Counted from the first letter of the stretch, positions 23,948 through 34,556 are shown. The stretch is 64,000 nucleotides of DNA from Streptomyces sp. WAC 01529 (GCF_003945545.1 NZ_CP029617.1:6061001-6125000), one strand, 5' to 3'. Made by a program: numbers and translations. Notes: generated by a model from the sequence alone, not told the origin.

Positions 23948-25476
23948 GCGTCACCGACTGGCACAACCCCCTGAGGGACCCCCGCGACCGGCGCCTGCCG
24001 CGCGTCGCGGGCCCCTCCGGGCTCGTCATCTTCGGCGTCACGGGCGACCTGTCCCGCAAGAAGCTGATGCCCGCCGTCTACGACCTCGCGAACCGGGGAC
24101 TGCTCCCGCCGGGCTTCTCACTCCTCGGCTTCGCCCGCCGCGAGTGGGAGGACCAGGACTTCGCACAGGTCGTCCACGACTCGGTGCGCGAGCACGCCCG
24201 CACGCCCTTCCGCGAGGAGGTCTGGCAGCAGCTCGCCGACGGCATGCGGTTCATCCCGGGTGACTTCGACGACGACACCGCCTTCCGGCAGCTGCGGGAG
24301 GCCGTCGAGGAGCTGGACGAGAAGCGCGGCACGAGCGGCAACTACGCCTTCTACCTCTCCGTGCCGCCGAAGTTCTTCCCCAAGGTCGTCCAGCAGCTCA
24401 AGAAGCACGGCCTCGCGGACGCCCCGGAGGGCTCCTGGCGCCGCGCGGTCATCGAGAAGCCGTTCGGCCACGACCTCGCGTCGGCCAAGGACCTGAACGC
24501 CATCGTCCACGAGGTGTTCGCCCCCGACCAGGTCTTCCGCATCGACCACTACCTCGGCAAGGAGACCGTCCAGAACATCCTGGCGCTCCGCTTCGCCAAC
24601 CAGATGTACGAGCCCATCTGGAACCGCAGCTACGTCGACCACGTGCAGATCACGATGGCCGAGGACATCGGCATCGGGGGCCGCGCCGGCTACTACGACG
24701 GCATCGGCGCCGCCCGTGACGTCATCCAGAACCACCTGCTCCAGCTGATGGCCCTCACGGCCATGGAGGAGCCGGCCGCGTTCGACGCCGAGTCGCTGGT
24801 GATGGAGAAGCTGAAGGTCCTCAGGGCCGTGCGCCTCCCCGACGACCCGGCGGCGTCCACGGTCCGCGCCCAGTACGCCGACGGCTGGCAGGGCGGCGAG
24901 AGGGTCAAGGGCTACCTCCAGGAAGAGGGCATCGACCCCGAGTCGAAGACCGACACCTACGCCGCCGTCAAACTGGAGGTCGACAACCGCCGCTGGGCGG
25001 GCGTCCCCTTCTACCTGCGCACCGGCAAGCGCCTGGGCCGTCGCGTCACCGAGATCGCGGTCGTCTTCCAGCGCGCCCCGCACTCGCCGTTCGACTCCAC
25101 CGCCACCGAGGAGCTGGGCCAGAACGCCATCGTCATCCGCGTCCAGCCCGACGAGGGCATGACCGTGCGCTTCGGCTCGAAGGTCCCGGGTACGTCGATG
25201 GAGATCCGTGACGTGTCCATGGACTTCGCGTACGGCGAGTCCTTCACCGAGTCCAGCCCGGAAGCGTACGAACGTCTGATCCTGGACGTACTGCTGGGCG
25301 ACGCCAACCTCTTCCCCCGCACGGAGGAGGTCGAGGAGTCCTGGCGCATCCTCGACCCCATCGAGGAGCACTGGGACACCCACGGCAAGCCCGCCCGGTA
25401 CGCCTCGGGCAGCTGGGGCCCGAGGGAAGCGGACGAGATGCTCGCACGAGACGGACGGAGCTGGCGCAGGCCATGA
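23944..25476 (+). CDS. zwf: glucose-6-phosphate dehydrogenase
   Basis: The 510-residue enzyme has the dinucleotide-binding GVTGDLSRKKLMPAVYDL and the active-site RIDHYLGKE. It oxidises glucose-6-phosphate to 6-phosphogluconolactone and makes NADPH. It starts with GTG overlapping the tal stop and ends at ATGA shared with opcA. The order tal-zwf-opcA is typical of actinobacteria. Confidence 0.96.
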   Translation: MSVTDWHNPLRDPRDRRLPRVAGPSGLVIFGVTGDLSRKKLMPAVYDLANRGLLPPGFSLLGFARREWEDQDFAQVVHDSVREHARTPFREEVWQQLADGMRFIPGDFDDDTAFRQLREAVEELDEKRGTSGNYAFYLSVPPKFFPKVVQQLKKHGLADAPEGSWRRAVIEKPFGHDLASAKDLNAIVHEVFAPDQVFRIDHYLGKETVQNILALRFANQMYEPIWNRSYVDHVQITMAEDIGIGGRAGYYDGIGAARDVIQNHLLQLMALTAMEEPAAFDAESLVMEKLKVLRAVRLPDDPAASTVRAQYADGWQGGERVKGYLQEEGIDPESKTDTYAAVKLEVDNRRWAGVPFYLRTGKRLGRRVTEIAVVFQRAPHSPFDSTATEELGQNAIVIRVQPDEGMTVRFGSKVPGTSMEIRDVSMDFAYGESFTESSPEAYERLILDVLLGDANLFPRTEEVEESWRILDPIEEHWDTHGKPARYASGSWGPREADEMLARDGRSWRRP

Positions 25477-26414
25477 AGATCGATCTGACCGACACCACGG
25501 CAAGCAAAATCAACAAGGCGCTCGTGCAAGGACGCCGGGCCATCGGGACACCCGCCGTCGGCGTGGTCCTGACGATGGTCATCGTCACCGACGAGGAGAA
25601 CGCGTACGACTCGGTGAAGGCGGCCGAGGAGGCCTCCCGCGAGCACCCCTCGCGCACCCTCGTCGTCATCCGGCGCACCGCACGCTCCCCGCGTGACCGG
25701 CAGGGCAACCGCCTCGACGCCGAGGTACGGGTCGGCTCCGAGGCGGGCACCGGCGAGACCGTGTTCCTGCGGCTGTACGGCGAGGTCGGCCAGCACGCCG
25801 ACTCCGTCGTCCTGCCGCTGCTCCTGCCCGACGCCCCCGTCGTCGTGTGGTGGCCGGTCGACGCGCCGGAGAACCCCGCCAAGGACCCGCTGGGCGCGCT
25901 CGCCGCCCGCCGCATCACCGACGCGTACGCCGTCGAGGACCCGCTCGCGGCCCTCGCGGCCCGCGCCACGTCCTACGCCCCCGGCGACACCGACCTCGCC
26001 TGGACCCGCCTCACCCCGTGGCGCTCCATGCTGGCCGCCGCCCTCGATCAGGCCCGCACCGGCATCACATCGGCCGCCGTCGAGTCCGAGGCCGACAACC
26101 CCAGCGCCGAACTGCTCGCGCGCTGGCTCGGCGCCCGCCTCGGCGTCACCGTCGAGCGGGTCACGACCGCCGGGCCCGTCATCACCGCGGTCCGCCTCGG
26201 CACGGCGAACGGCGAGATCCGTATCGACCGCCCCGAGGGCCCCCTCGCCACCCTGTCCCTGCCCGGCCAGCCCGCGCGCACCCTCGCCCTGAAGGTCCGC
26301 TCGACGGCCGAGCTGATCGCCGAAGAGCTGCGCCGCCTCGACGCCGACGAGATGTACGCCGTCGCGCTGCACGGGGACGCCTCCGGCACGAAGGAGTCCG
26401 TACGACATGACTGA
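25473..26414 (+). CDS. opcA: glucose-6-phosphate dehydrogenase assembly protein OpcA
   Basis: The 313-residue protein MKIDLTDTTASKINKALVQGRR has VVWWPVDAP and the tail LIAEELRRLDADEMYAVALHG typical of OpcA, which supports assembly/activity of Zwf. It overlaps zwf by 4 bases and pgi by 8 bases, consistent with linked synthesis at fixed ratio. Confidence 0.95.
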   Translation: MKIDLTDTTASKINKALVQGRRAIGTPAVGVVLTMVIVTDEENAYDSVKAAEEASREHPSRTLVVIRRTARSPRDRQGNRLDAEVRVGSEAGTGETVFLRLYGEVGQHADSVVLPLLLPDAPVVVWWPVDAPENPAKDPLGALAARRITDAYAVEDPLAALAARATSYAPGDTDLAWTRLTPWRSMLAAALDQARTGITSAAVESEADNPSAELLARWLGARLGVTVERVTTAGPVITAVRLGTANGEIRIDRPEGPLATLSLPGQPARTLALKVRSTAELIAEELRRLDADEMYAVALHGDASGTKESVRHD

Positions 26415-28068
26415 CAGCACGCCGCTTCTCACCCGCCGCCCGCAGTGGACCGCCCTGGAGGACCACCGCGCCAAGTTCAACGGCACGCACCTGCGCGACC
26501 TGTTCGCCGCCGACCCGGGCCGCGCCGAGCGCTACACCGTCCAGGTGGGCGACCTGCACATCGACTACAGCAAGCACGTCGTCACCGACGAGACGCTCGC
26601 CCTCCTCCAGGAACTGGCCGCCGCCACCGACGTGTTCGGGCAGCGCGACGCCATGTTCCGCGGCGAGAAGATCAACACCACCGAGGACCGCGCCGTCCTG
26701 CACACCGCCCTGCGGGCCCCCGCCGACGCGGTGATCGAGGTCGACGGCGAGAACGTCGTGCCGAAGGTGCACGCCGTACTCGACAAGATGGCCGCCTTCT
26801 CCCAGAAGATCCGTACGGGGGAGTGGACCGGCCACACCGGCAAGCGCATCAAGAACATCGTCAACGTCGGCATCGGCGGCTCCGACCTCGGCCCCGCGAT
26901 GGCTTACGAGGCGCTGCGCCCCTACACCGCGCGCGACCTCACCGTCCGCTTCGTCTCGAACGTCGACGGCGCCGACCTCCACGAGGCCATCCGCGATCTC
27001 GACCCCGCCGAGACGCTGTTCATCATCGCCTCGAAGACGTTCACGACGATCGAGACGATCACCAACGCCAAGGCGGCGCGCTCCTGGCTGCTGGCTTCCC
27101 TCGGTGACGAGGCGGCCGTGGCCGAGCACTTCGTGGCCCTGTCGACCAACGCCGAGAAGGTGTCGGAGTTCGGCATCGACACGGCGAACATGTTCGAGTT
27201 CTGGGACTGGGTCGGCGGCCGCTACTCCTTCGACTCCGCCATCGGCCTCTCCCTGATGATCGCCATCGGCCCGGACGCCTTCCGCGAGATGCTCGACGGC
27301 TTCCGCATCGTCGACGAGCACTTCCGCACGGCACCGGCCGAGGCCAACGCGCCTTTGCTGATGGGCCTGTTGGGCGTCTGGTACGGCAACTTCCACGACG
27401 CGCAGTCGCACGCGGTCCTGCCGTACTCGCACTACCTCTCCAAGTTCACCGCCTACCTCCAGCAGCTCGACATGGAGTCCAACGGCAAGTCGGTGGACCG
27501 CGAGGGCCGGGACGTGCGGTGGCAGACCGGCCCGGTGGTGTGGGGCACGCCCGGCACCAACGGCCAGCACGCCTACTACCAGCTCATCCACCAGGGCACG
27601 AAGCTGATCCCCGCGGATCTCATCGGCTTCGCGCGGCCCGTCGACGAGCTGGGTCCCGAACTCGCCGCGCAGCACGACCTGTTGATGGCGAACCTCTTCG
27701 CGCAGGGCCAGGCGCTCGCCTTCGGCAAGACGCCCGACGAGGTGCGCGCCGAGGGCGTGCCGGAGGAACTGGTCCCGCACAAGACGTTCAAGGGCAACCA
27801 CCCGACGACCACGATCCTCGCCCGCGCGCTGACCCCGTCGGTGCTCGGCCAGCTCATCGCCCTCTACGAGCAGAAGGTGTTCGTCCAGGGCGCCCTCTGG
27901 AACATCGACTCCTTCGACCAGTGGGGCGTCGAGCTGGGCAAGGTCCTCGCCAAGCGCGTGGAGCCCGCGCTCACCGAAGGCGCCGAGGTCCCCGGCCTCG
28001 ACGCCTCCACGCAGTCCCTCGTCGCCACCTACCGCGCCCTGCGCGGCCGCCTCGCAGAAAGCAAGTGA
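26407..28068 (+). CDS. pgi: glucose-6-phosphate isomerase
   Basis: The 553-residue enzyme interconverts glucose-6-phosphate and fructose-6-phosphate. The sugar-isomerase motifs are VGIGGSDLGPAMAYEALRPY, GTPGTNGQHAYYQLIHQG and QKVFVQGALWNIDSFDQWGVELGK, the last holding the active-site lysine. Its place after opcA lets fructose-6-phosphate from transketolase/transaldolase re-enter the oxidative branch. Confidence 0.96.
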   Translation: MTDSTPLLTRRPQWTALEDHRAKFNGTHLRDLFAADPGRAERYTVQVGDLHIDYSKHVVTDETLALLQELAAATDVFGQRDAMFRGEKINTTEDRAVLHTALRAPADAVIEVDGENVVPKVHAVLDKMAAFSQKIRTGEWTGHTGKRIKNIVNVGIGGSDLGPAMAYEALRPYTARDLTVRFVSNVDGADLHEAIRDLDPAETLFIIASKTFTTIETITNAKAARSWLLASLGDEAAVAEHFVALSTNAEKVSEFGIDTANMFEFWDWVGGRYSFDSAIGLSLMIAIGPDAFREMLDGFRIVDEHFRTAPAEANAPLLMGLLGVWYGNFHDAQSHAVLPYSHYLSKFTAYLQQLDMESNGKSVDREGRDVRWQTGPVVWGTPGTNGQHAYYQLIHQGTKLIPADLIGFARPVDELGPELAAQHDLLMANLFAQGQALAFGKTPDEVRAEGVPEELVPHKTFKGNHPTTTILARALTPSVLGQLIALYEQKVFVQGALWNIDSFDQWGVELGKVLAKRVEPALTEGAEVPGLDASTQSLVATYRALRGRLAESK

Positions 28069-28074
28069 ACTGAC

Positions 28075-28953
<879 letters not shown>

Positions 28954-28982
28954 CCGTCCCTACGAGTCTGTGCGGCGCCGCG

Positions 28983-29450
28983 TCAGGAGGAGCGGCGCCG
29001 TACGGCTTTCCAGGCGTCCAGGACCGTCTCCGCGGAGCGCAGCCACCAGCCCTCCAGCCTGTTACGCACATACGTCAGCACTTTCCGCCGCTTCAGCCAC
29101 GGCGGCAGCTGCCGGAACGGCACGAAGACGAGGGTGTCGTCGATGGCGTACTCGGCGAGCCCCCTGTGTCCCTCGGCGCGCAACGCGTCGTACAGCTCCG
29201 GGGTCAGCGCGCCGTTGAGCCGGGCGGCGACACCCGCGGCGGTGTAGGCGAAGCCGCGCTGAGCGATGTCCGGCGACCGCATCGCCTTGATGATGCGTGG
29301 CGAGGCCGCTTCGAGGGGGCACCGGAAGGCGAGGCCGATGGCGGCAGTGCCGAGATGGTCCGCGCCGCGTTCGTACGCGGCGTCCCAGTCGGCGGGGTCA
29401 TCGATACGGATCAGACCCTCGCCGCTCTCCCAGTCCCATGCGGGCGCCAT
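28983..29450 (-). CDS. hypothetical protein
   Basis: This is a 155-residue protein I do not recognise. It is soluble, starts MAPAWDWESGEGLIRIDDPADWDAAYERGADHLG and has a basic, aromatic C-terminus (LPPWLKRRKVLTYVRNRLEGWWLRSAETVLDAWKAVRRR) that could lie on a membrane or bind nucleic acid. The ATG at 29450 has GGAGAG upstream. It is convergent with gnd. Confidence 0.65.
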   Translation of the reverse strand: MAPAWDWESGEGLIRIDDPADWDAAYERGADHLGTAAIGLAFRCPLEAASPRIIKAMRSPDIAQRGFAYTAAGVAARLNGALTPELYDALRAEGHRGLAEYAIDDTLVFVPFRQLPPWLKRRKVLTYVRNRLEGWWLRSAETVLDAWKAVRRRSS

Positions 29451-29496
29451 CGCCGACTCTCCTCGCTCCTCGCTCCGGTGACCCCCGGATGGTCTC

Positions 29497-30648
29497 TCAA
29501 CGCAGCGCGGCTCCCACGATGCGCTCGGCCACCGGGTTCATGCCCCGGCCCTTCGCGTCGGTCGCGTTGACGGAGTAGACGAGGGTGCGGGAGCCGTCCT
29601 CTGTGGCGGCGATCAGGTTCGCGTAGCCGTAGCGGGCGCCGGTCTTGAGCCAGACCGCCTTGCCGCCGATCCTCATGTGCTGCGGGCCCCCGCCGAAGAC
29701 CGCCTCGGGGACGCCCGGGGCGAGGCGGGGCAGGGTGAGCATCTCCTTCAGCTGGGCGCGCGGCAGGAGCTTGCCGCCGAACAGGGCCCGTGTGAAGGTC
29801 TCCAGGTCGGCCGTGGAGGAGATCATGTCGCCCGCCGCGAAGCGGTCCGACTGGTTCCACTCGGTGACGTCGACCAGCCTGGTCGTACCGTCCGGACGCT
29901 GCATCTTCTGGTAGCCGTGGTTGTGCGGGCCGCGGATGCGGGGGTCGGCGCCGGGGAAGTACGTGTCGCGCATGCGCAGCGGCTCGAAGACGCGCTGGCG
30001 GGCCTGATGGGCGTACGTGTCTCCGGTGACCCTCTCGATCAGCAGGCCGAGCACGGTGTAGCCGATGTTGCGGTAGTGCTGCTCGGCGCCCGGGGCGTGT
30101 TCGGGACCCTTGGCGAGGGCGGAGGCGACGACGGTCCGCGGGTCCAACGTGTCGTAGCGGTGGGCGTATTCGTCGTCGAAGCCGTCGCCCGGCTTGAGGC
30201 CGCTGGTGTAGTTCAGGAGGCTGCGCACGGGGATGGGCCGGAACTCCTTCCCGAACAGCTCCGGCATGTAGTGCTGCACCGGCTCATCGAGGTCGAGTGT
30301 GCCCTCGGCGGCCAGTTGCAGCGCCACGGCCGCCGTCACGATCTTGGTCGTGGACCCGGCGCGGAACCGGCCGTGCGGGTCGGCCTCGCGGCGCGTGACC
30401 AGGTCGTGGACGCCCGAACTGCCGCGCCAGGTGCCGGCTGTGCCGCCGACGCGGACGAGGGCCGCGGTCGCGTCGGCGTTCGGCAGCCCCTTGATCGCCT
30501 CGCGCAGGGCCCTGGCGTCGGGGCGGGGCGAGGGGGCTTCGACGGCCGTCCCGGTGGCCGGGGCGTGCGCGAGGGCGGGGACGGCCGCGGCGCCGGTGAG
30601 GCCGAGGACGAGGGCGGTGGCGAGAGCGGCGCGGGCGGGGAGCTTCAC
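29497..30648 (-). CDS. secreted serine beta-lactamase-like hydrolase (D-Ala-D-Ala peptidase type)
   Basis: The 383-residue protein has a Sec signal peptide (MKLPARAALATALVLGLTGAAAVPALAHA). The penicillin-recognising triad is present: Ser99-Thr-Thr-Lys102, Tyr192-Arg-Asn194 and KTG in WLKTGARYG. It resembles the class C beta-lactamase/R61 DD-peptidase group. It probably acts outside the cell on peptidoglycan peptides or other amides; beta-lactamase activity is possible but not shown. The intact triad suggests it is active. Confidence 0.88.
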   Translation of the reverse strand: MKLPARAALATALVLGLTGAAAVPALAHAPATGTAVEAPSPRPDARALREAIKGLPNADATAALVRVGGTAGTWRGSSGVHDLVTRREADPHGRFRAGSTTKIVTAAVALQLAAEGTLDLDEPVQHYMPELFGKEFRPIPVRSLLNYTSGLKPGDGFDDEYAHRYDTLDPRTVVASALAKGPEHAPGAEQHYRNIGYTVLGLLIERVTGDTYAHQARQRVFEPLRMRDTYFPGADPRIRGPHNHGYQKMQRPDGTTRLVDVTEWNQSDRFAAGDMISSTADLETFTRALFGGKLLPRAQLKEMLTLPRLAPGVPEAVFGGGPQHMRIGGKAVWLKTGARYGYANLIAATEDGSRTLVYSVNATDAKGRGMNPVAERIVGAALR

Positions 30649-30781
30649 GGGGACTCCTGGGTCGGCTGTGGTCTGGTGCCAGGTGTCTGATGCCTGGTGT
30701 CCCCATCCTCGTGATCATGGCGAAGGGATGGATCGTCTCAGGGGAGAGTGTCGGCCCTGGGCCGCCTCGGGGTGAAGTGAC

Positions 30782-31666
30782 CTACGCGCCCCGGGAGTTC
30801 CCGGGGTCGTCCCCTAGGGGCGCCGAGTCGATGAGCCGACTCATCGACTCCGCCGCGCGGACCGCGGCGTCCGCGCAGCAGTTGTTGAACAGGACGTGGA
30901 CCTCGTCGGCGCGCTCGGCCATGGAGCGTATGCGCGGGAGCCACTCGGCGAGTTCCGTCTCCGCGTACGTGTGACGGAACTTGTCCTCCTTGGAGCCGTT
31001 GCCCCACGCCGTACTGCGGCCATGGAAGCGGACCACCGCGTGCCGCGACGCGGTGACGGGGGCCACCGGAGGCATCGAACCGGGCAGCCCCTGCGCCGTG
31101 TCCACCGCGACCGCCGCCATGTCCAGCTCCGTCAGCAGCGCCTCGCTGCGGGCCCGCCGGTCCGCGCGCCACCAGTCGGGGTGGCGGAACTCCACGGCCA
31201 TCGGCCAGCCCGCGGCACGCTCGGCGCACTCGCTCAGCGCCTTCTCCGCCCGCGGCCCCGGGGCGAACCACGGGGGGAACTGGAAGAGCAGCGTCCCCAA
31301 CCGGCCCGCCCTGCGCAGCGGTTCGAGCGCGCCGCTGAAGCGCTGCCACACGGTGTCGAGCAGCCAGGGCCCCGCCGGTTCGCCCCGCAGATCGGGAGGG
31401 AGCGAGGCCTGCCGGGTCGGGTGCCCGGTGAGCAGGGAGAACGCCTTCACGTCGAAGCGGAACCCGTCCGGCGTGCGGTCGGCCCACAGCCGACACGTCT
31501 CCTCGCGGGGGAGCGCGTAGTAGGTCGCGTCCACCTCCACCACGGGGAAACGGCCGGCGTAGTGGCGCAGCCGCCCCTCGGCGTCCTTGAACCCCGGCGG
31601 ATACCAGCCACTGGCCAGCAGCGCGCGGTCCGTCCACGAACAGGTCCCCACCAGAATCTCGTTCAT
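30782..31666 (-). CDS. DUF72 (YecE-like) protein
   Basis: The 294-residue TIM-barrel-like protein begins ILVGTCSWTDRAL, the family start. It continues FPVVEVDATYYALP, FRFDVKAFSLLTGHP, LLFQFPPWF, AVEFRHPDWW and VHVLFNNCCADAAVRAA, all conserved landmarks. The biochemical role is unknown. It starts 22 bases after the GDPD gene, forming an add-GDPD-DUF72 operon. Confidence 0.9.
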   Translation of the reverse strand: MNEILVGTCSWTDRALLASGWYPPGFKDAEGRLRHYAGRFPVVEVDATYYALPREETCRLWADRTPDGFRFDVKAFSLLTGHPTRQASLPPDLRGEPAGPWLLDTVWQRFSGALEPLRRAGRLGTLLFQFPPWFAPGPRAEKALSECAERAAGWPMAVEFRHPDWWRADRRARSEALLTELDMAAVAVDTAQGLPGSMPPVAPVTASRHAVVRFHGRSTAWGNGSKEDKFRHTYAETELAEWLPRIRSMAERADEVHVLFNNCCADAAVRAAESMSRLIDSAPLGDDPGNSRGA

Positions 31667-31688
31667 CCGGGCCGGGTACCCCGATGTG

Positions 31689-32369
31689 TCAGGAGGCGTG
31701 CAGCCCCGCCAGGACGTCGATGCGGTTGGTGGTGATCGCGTCGACGCCCGCGTCGATCAGACGGCGCATCGAGCGGCGCGTGTCGGGGGTCCACGCCGAG
31801 ACGAGGAAGCCGTCGCGGTGCACCTGGCGGACCAGCTCGCGGTCGACGAGCGGGAAGCGGTAGTTGAGCCAGCGGGGCTTCACCGCGTCGAGCAGCACGC
31901 GGCGGGGCGGGGCGAGCGTCGTCCAGGTCAGCGCGATCTCCGCGGCCGGATCCGCGTCGCGCACGGCGAGCATGGTGTGGCCGCCCGCGCAGTAGTACAC
32001 GCGGTCGGTGGCCCCGCACTCCGCGACGGCCCCGACGACCGTCCGCACGGCGTCGTGCGTGGCGCCCGGCAGATCGATCATCACCCGGTGCCCCTCCGTG
32101 GCGGCGAGGGCCGCTTCGAGGGTCGGCACCCCGCCCTCGGTGAGGCCGTCCAGCTCGGCGGAGGAGAGGACGGCGAGCGGACGGTCGTACCCCCACAGGC
32201 GTTTGAGCGTCGAGTCGTGCAGCAGTACGGGTACGCCGTCGCCGCTCAGGCGGACGTCGATCTCCACCGCGTCCGCGCCCCGTTCGAACGCGGAGCGCAG
32301 GGACGGCAGGGTGTTCTCGCGGACGCGGTAGGGATCGCCTCGGTGGGCCACGGCTGTCAGGGTGCGCAT
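31689..32369 (-). CDS. glycerophosphodiester phosphodiesterase
   Basis: The 226-residue GDPD-family barrel has the catalytic HRGDPYRVRENTLPS and EIDVRLSGDGVPVLLHDSTLKR, which hold the general acid/base histidines and metal-binding acidic residues. It would split glycerophosphodiesters into glycerol-3-phosphate and an alcohol. It lacks a signal peptide, so it is cytoplasmic. The ATG at 32369 overlaps the end of add by 13 bases; a start 12 codons further upstream has no good binding site. Confidence 0.9.
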   Translation of the reverse strand: MRTLTAVAHRGDPYRVRENTLPSLRSAFERGADAVEIDVRLSGDGVPVLLHDSTLKRLWGYDRPLAVLSSAELDGLTEGGVPTLEAALAATEGHRVMIDLPGATHDAVRTVVGAVAECGATDRVYYCAGGHTMLAVRDADPAAEIALTWTTLAPPRRVLLDAVKPRWLNYRFPLVDRELVRQVHRDGFLVSAWTPDTRRSMRRLIDAGVDAITTNRIDVLAGLHAS

Positions 32370-33469
32370 GGCCCCATTGTGGTGCCGGGGCACGGAGCCA
32401 GCCACGTCTCCGTGTACGTGTCGATCTCGGCGGCGATCCGGGCCTTGCCCGCCGGGTCGAGGAAGGACGCCTCCACGGCGTTCTTCGCGAGGGCCGCGAC
32501 GCCGCGCTCGTCGAGGCCGAGGAGGCGGGCCGCGACGGCGTACTCGTTGTTCAGGTCGGTGCCGAACATGGGCGGGTCGTCGGAGTTGACGGTCACGGTC
32601 ACCCCGGCCTCGACGAACTGCTTGAGCGGGTGCTCGTCGAGGGTGCGCACCGCGCGCGTCGCGATGTTCGAGGTCGGGCAGACCTCCAGCGGGATGCGGT
32701 GCTCGGCGAGGTGGGCGAGGAGCTTCGGGTCCTGCGCGGAGGTGGTGCCGTGGCCGATGCGCTCGGCGCCCAGGTGGATCAGGGCGTCCCAGACGGTCTC
32801 CGGGCCGGTCGTCTCGCCCGCGTGCGGCACCGAGTGCAGGCCGGCCGCGATGGCCCGGTCGAAGTGGGGCTTGAACTGGGGGCGCGGGACGCCGATCTCC
32901 GGGCCGCCGAGGCCGAAGGAGACCAGGCCCTCGGGGCGCAGCTTGTCGCCGGTGGCGAGCCGGAGCGTCTCATCGGCCGCCGCGAGCCCGGCCTCGCCGG
33001 GGATGTCGAAGCACCAGCGCAGTACGGTGCCGAACTCCGCCTCGGCGGCCTTGCGGGCGTCCTCGATCGCGTCCATGAAGGCGCGGTCGTCGATGCCGCG
33101 GCGGACGGAGGAGTACGGGGTGATGGTCAGCTCGGCGTAGCGCACGTTCTGCCGGGCCATGTCGCGGGCCACCTCGAAGGTGAGCAGGCGGACGTCCTCG
33201 GGGGTGCGGATCAGGTCCACGACGGAGAGGTAGACCTGGATGAAGTGCGCGAAGTCCGTGAACGTGAAGTAGTCGGCGAGCGCCTCGGGGTCGGTCGGCA
33301 CCGCGGAGTCGGGGTGCCGGGCGGCCAGTTCGGAGACGATGCGGGGGGAGGCCGAACCGACGTGGTGCACGTGCAGTTCCGCCTTGGGCAGTCCGGCGAT
33401 GAACGCGTGCGGGACGAGCGGGTCGTGCGGGTCCGTCGCGGTCGCGGCCGCGGTGTGCTGCTCGGTCAC
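32357..33469 (-). CDS. add: adenosine deaminase family protein
   Basis: This 370-residue zinc hydrolase has metal ligands in ELHVHH (His33, His35), the catalytic His-Glu in PHAGE, RIGHG, and the Asp pair in NSDDPP. It deaminates adenosine to inosine for purine salvage. The first motif reads HVHHVGS instead of the usual HLDGS, a variant also found in some adenine-deaminase-like relatives, so the substrate is slightly uncertain. It starts with GTG after GGAGGAAACC and leads the operon with GDPD and DUF72. Confidence 0.88.
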   Translation of the reverse strand: MTEQHTAAATATDPHDPLVPHAFIAGLPKAELHVHHVGSASPRIVSELAARHPDSAVPTDPEALADYFTFTDFAHFIQVYLSVVDLIRTPEDVRLLTFEVARDMARQNVRYAELTITPYSSVRRGIDDRAFMDAIEDARKAAEAEFGTVLRWCFDIPGEAGLAAADETLRLATGDKLRPEGLVSFGLGGPEIGVPRPQFKPHFDRAIAAGLHSVPHAGETTGPETVWDALIHLGAERIGHGTTSAQDPKLLAHLAEHRIPLEVCPTSNIATRAVRTLDEHPLKQFVEAGVTVTVNSDDPPMFGTDLNNEYAVAARLLGLDERGVAALAKNAVEASFLDPAGKARIAAEIDTYTETWLAPCPGTTMGPCAP

Positions 33470-33592
33470 GGTTTCCTCCCCAGGAACGGGCTTGATCGGC
33501 TGATCGGTGGGTCGGTGGTCATCGTAGGCGGCGGTCGGCGCGGGCGAATCGGGGGCCGTAGCATGACGGAACGTATGAAAGAGGTGACCGCG

Positions 33593-34249
33593 ATGCCTGC
33601 GGGGTCCGAGGACGGTGCCGTGCCGGGTGGCGCGGGGGGCGCAGGGGCGCCGGAGGAGCGGGACCCTTGGGCGCCGCCTGCGGAGGACGCGGGGGCCGCC
33701 GAGGCTGGGGGCGCGCGGGGGGTGCCGTGGGCTCCGGTGCCGGGTGCTGGTGTGCCGGGTGCTGCGGTGCCGCCGCCTTTCGGGGCGCCGTCCGCCTTCG
33801 GGGCGCCGGGGGAGCCGGTGCCGCCGCCTCCGCTCTCGCCGGATGGGCCGGGGCAGCCTGCCGCCTTCCAGGGGTATCCGGCCTACCCCGGCCTCCCGGG
33901 GTACCAGATCGAGGCGTCCGGGTACGGGTGGCCCGCCATGCCGGCGCCGCCCGCGAACGGCATGGGCGTGGCCGGACTCGTGCTCGGGATCATCGCGGCG
34001 GCGGGCTTCTGCCTCTGGCCGCTGGCGATCGTCCTCGGCGTCCTCGCGGTGATCTTCGGCGCGGTCGGGCGCGGGAAGGCGCGGCGGGGCGAGGCGACGA
34101 ACGGGGGCCAGGCGCTGGCGGGAATCATCTGCGGGGCGGCGGGCATCGTGCTGGGGGTCGCTCTGCTGGCGGTCCTGATCGTGCTGCCGGATGACTTCTC
34201 GGCGGAGGACGCGTTGCGCTACGCGGCGGCGGCGACAGCGGGGCGCTAG
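33593..34249 (+). CDS. DUF4190 membrane protein
   Basis: The 218-residue protein has a disordered Pro/Gly/Ala-rich cytoplasmic half (about 1-120) and two transmembrane helices. The helices are MGVAGLVLGIIAAAGFCLWPLAIVLGVLAVIFGAVG and ALAGIICGAAGIVLGVALLAVLIVL. GKARRGEATNGGQALAG between them is the DUF4190 signature. The role is unknown. The ATG at 33593 follows AAAGAGG; two upstream in-frame ATGs (33563, 33575) are less well placed. Confidence 0.83.
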   Translation: MPAGSEDGAVPGGAGGAGAPEERDPWAPPAEDAGAAEAGGARGVPWAPVPGAGVPGAAVPPPFGAPSAFGAPGEPVPPPPLSPDGPGQPAAFQGYPAYPGLPGYQIEASGYGWPAMPAPPANGMGVAGLVLGIIAAAGFCLWPLAIVLGVLAVIFGAVGRGKARRGEATNGGQALAGIICGAAGIVLGVALLAVLIVLPDDFSAEDALRYAAAATAGR

Positions 34250-34419
34250 GCCTCCGGCTCCCTAGCCGCGTGCGGCCCGCCGGCCCCTGGCCCACTGCTC
34301 CGCGCGGGGTGCTCCCCACCCACCCGTCTCTGCCGCGTGCGGCCCGCTGGCCCCTGTTCCGTCGGGTGCTCCCCACCCACCCGCCCGTCGCTGCCGCGCG
34401 CGGCCCGCCACGCCCTGGC

Positions 34420-34458
34420 CCGCCGCTTCGCGGCGGATGCTTTCCCACCCACCCACCC
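34420..34458 (-). repeat. G-tract/hairpin element, copy 1
   Basis: Read on the minus strand: four GGG runs separated by single T (34458-34444), then after seven bases the hairpin CCGCCGC-GAA-GCGGCGG (34436-34420). It faces copy 2 about 60 bases away. Confidence 0.85.
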
Positions 34459-34518
34459 GTTGCCCTGCGATCCGCCCTGCCGTAGGAGCACTGCTTCGCA
34501 GGCCGGTGCGGGGCGAAC

Positions 34519-34556
34519 GGGTGGGTGGGTGGGAGAGATCCGCCGCGCAGCGGCGG
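34519..34556 (+). repeat. G-tract/hairpin element, copy 2
   Basis: GGGTGGGTGGGTGGG at 34519-34533, then CCGCCGC-GCA-GCGGCGG at 34540-34556. It has the AACGGG lead-in of the other copies and is inverted relative to copy 1. Confidence 0.85.
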
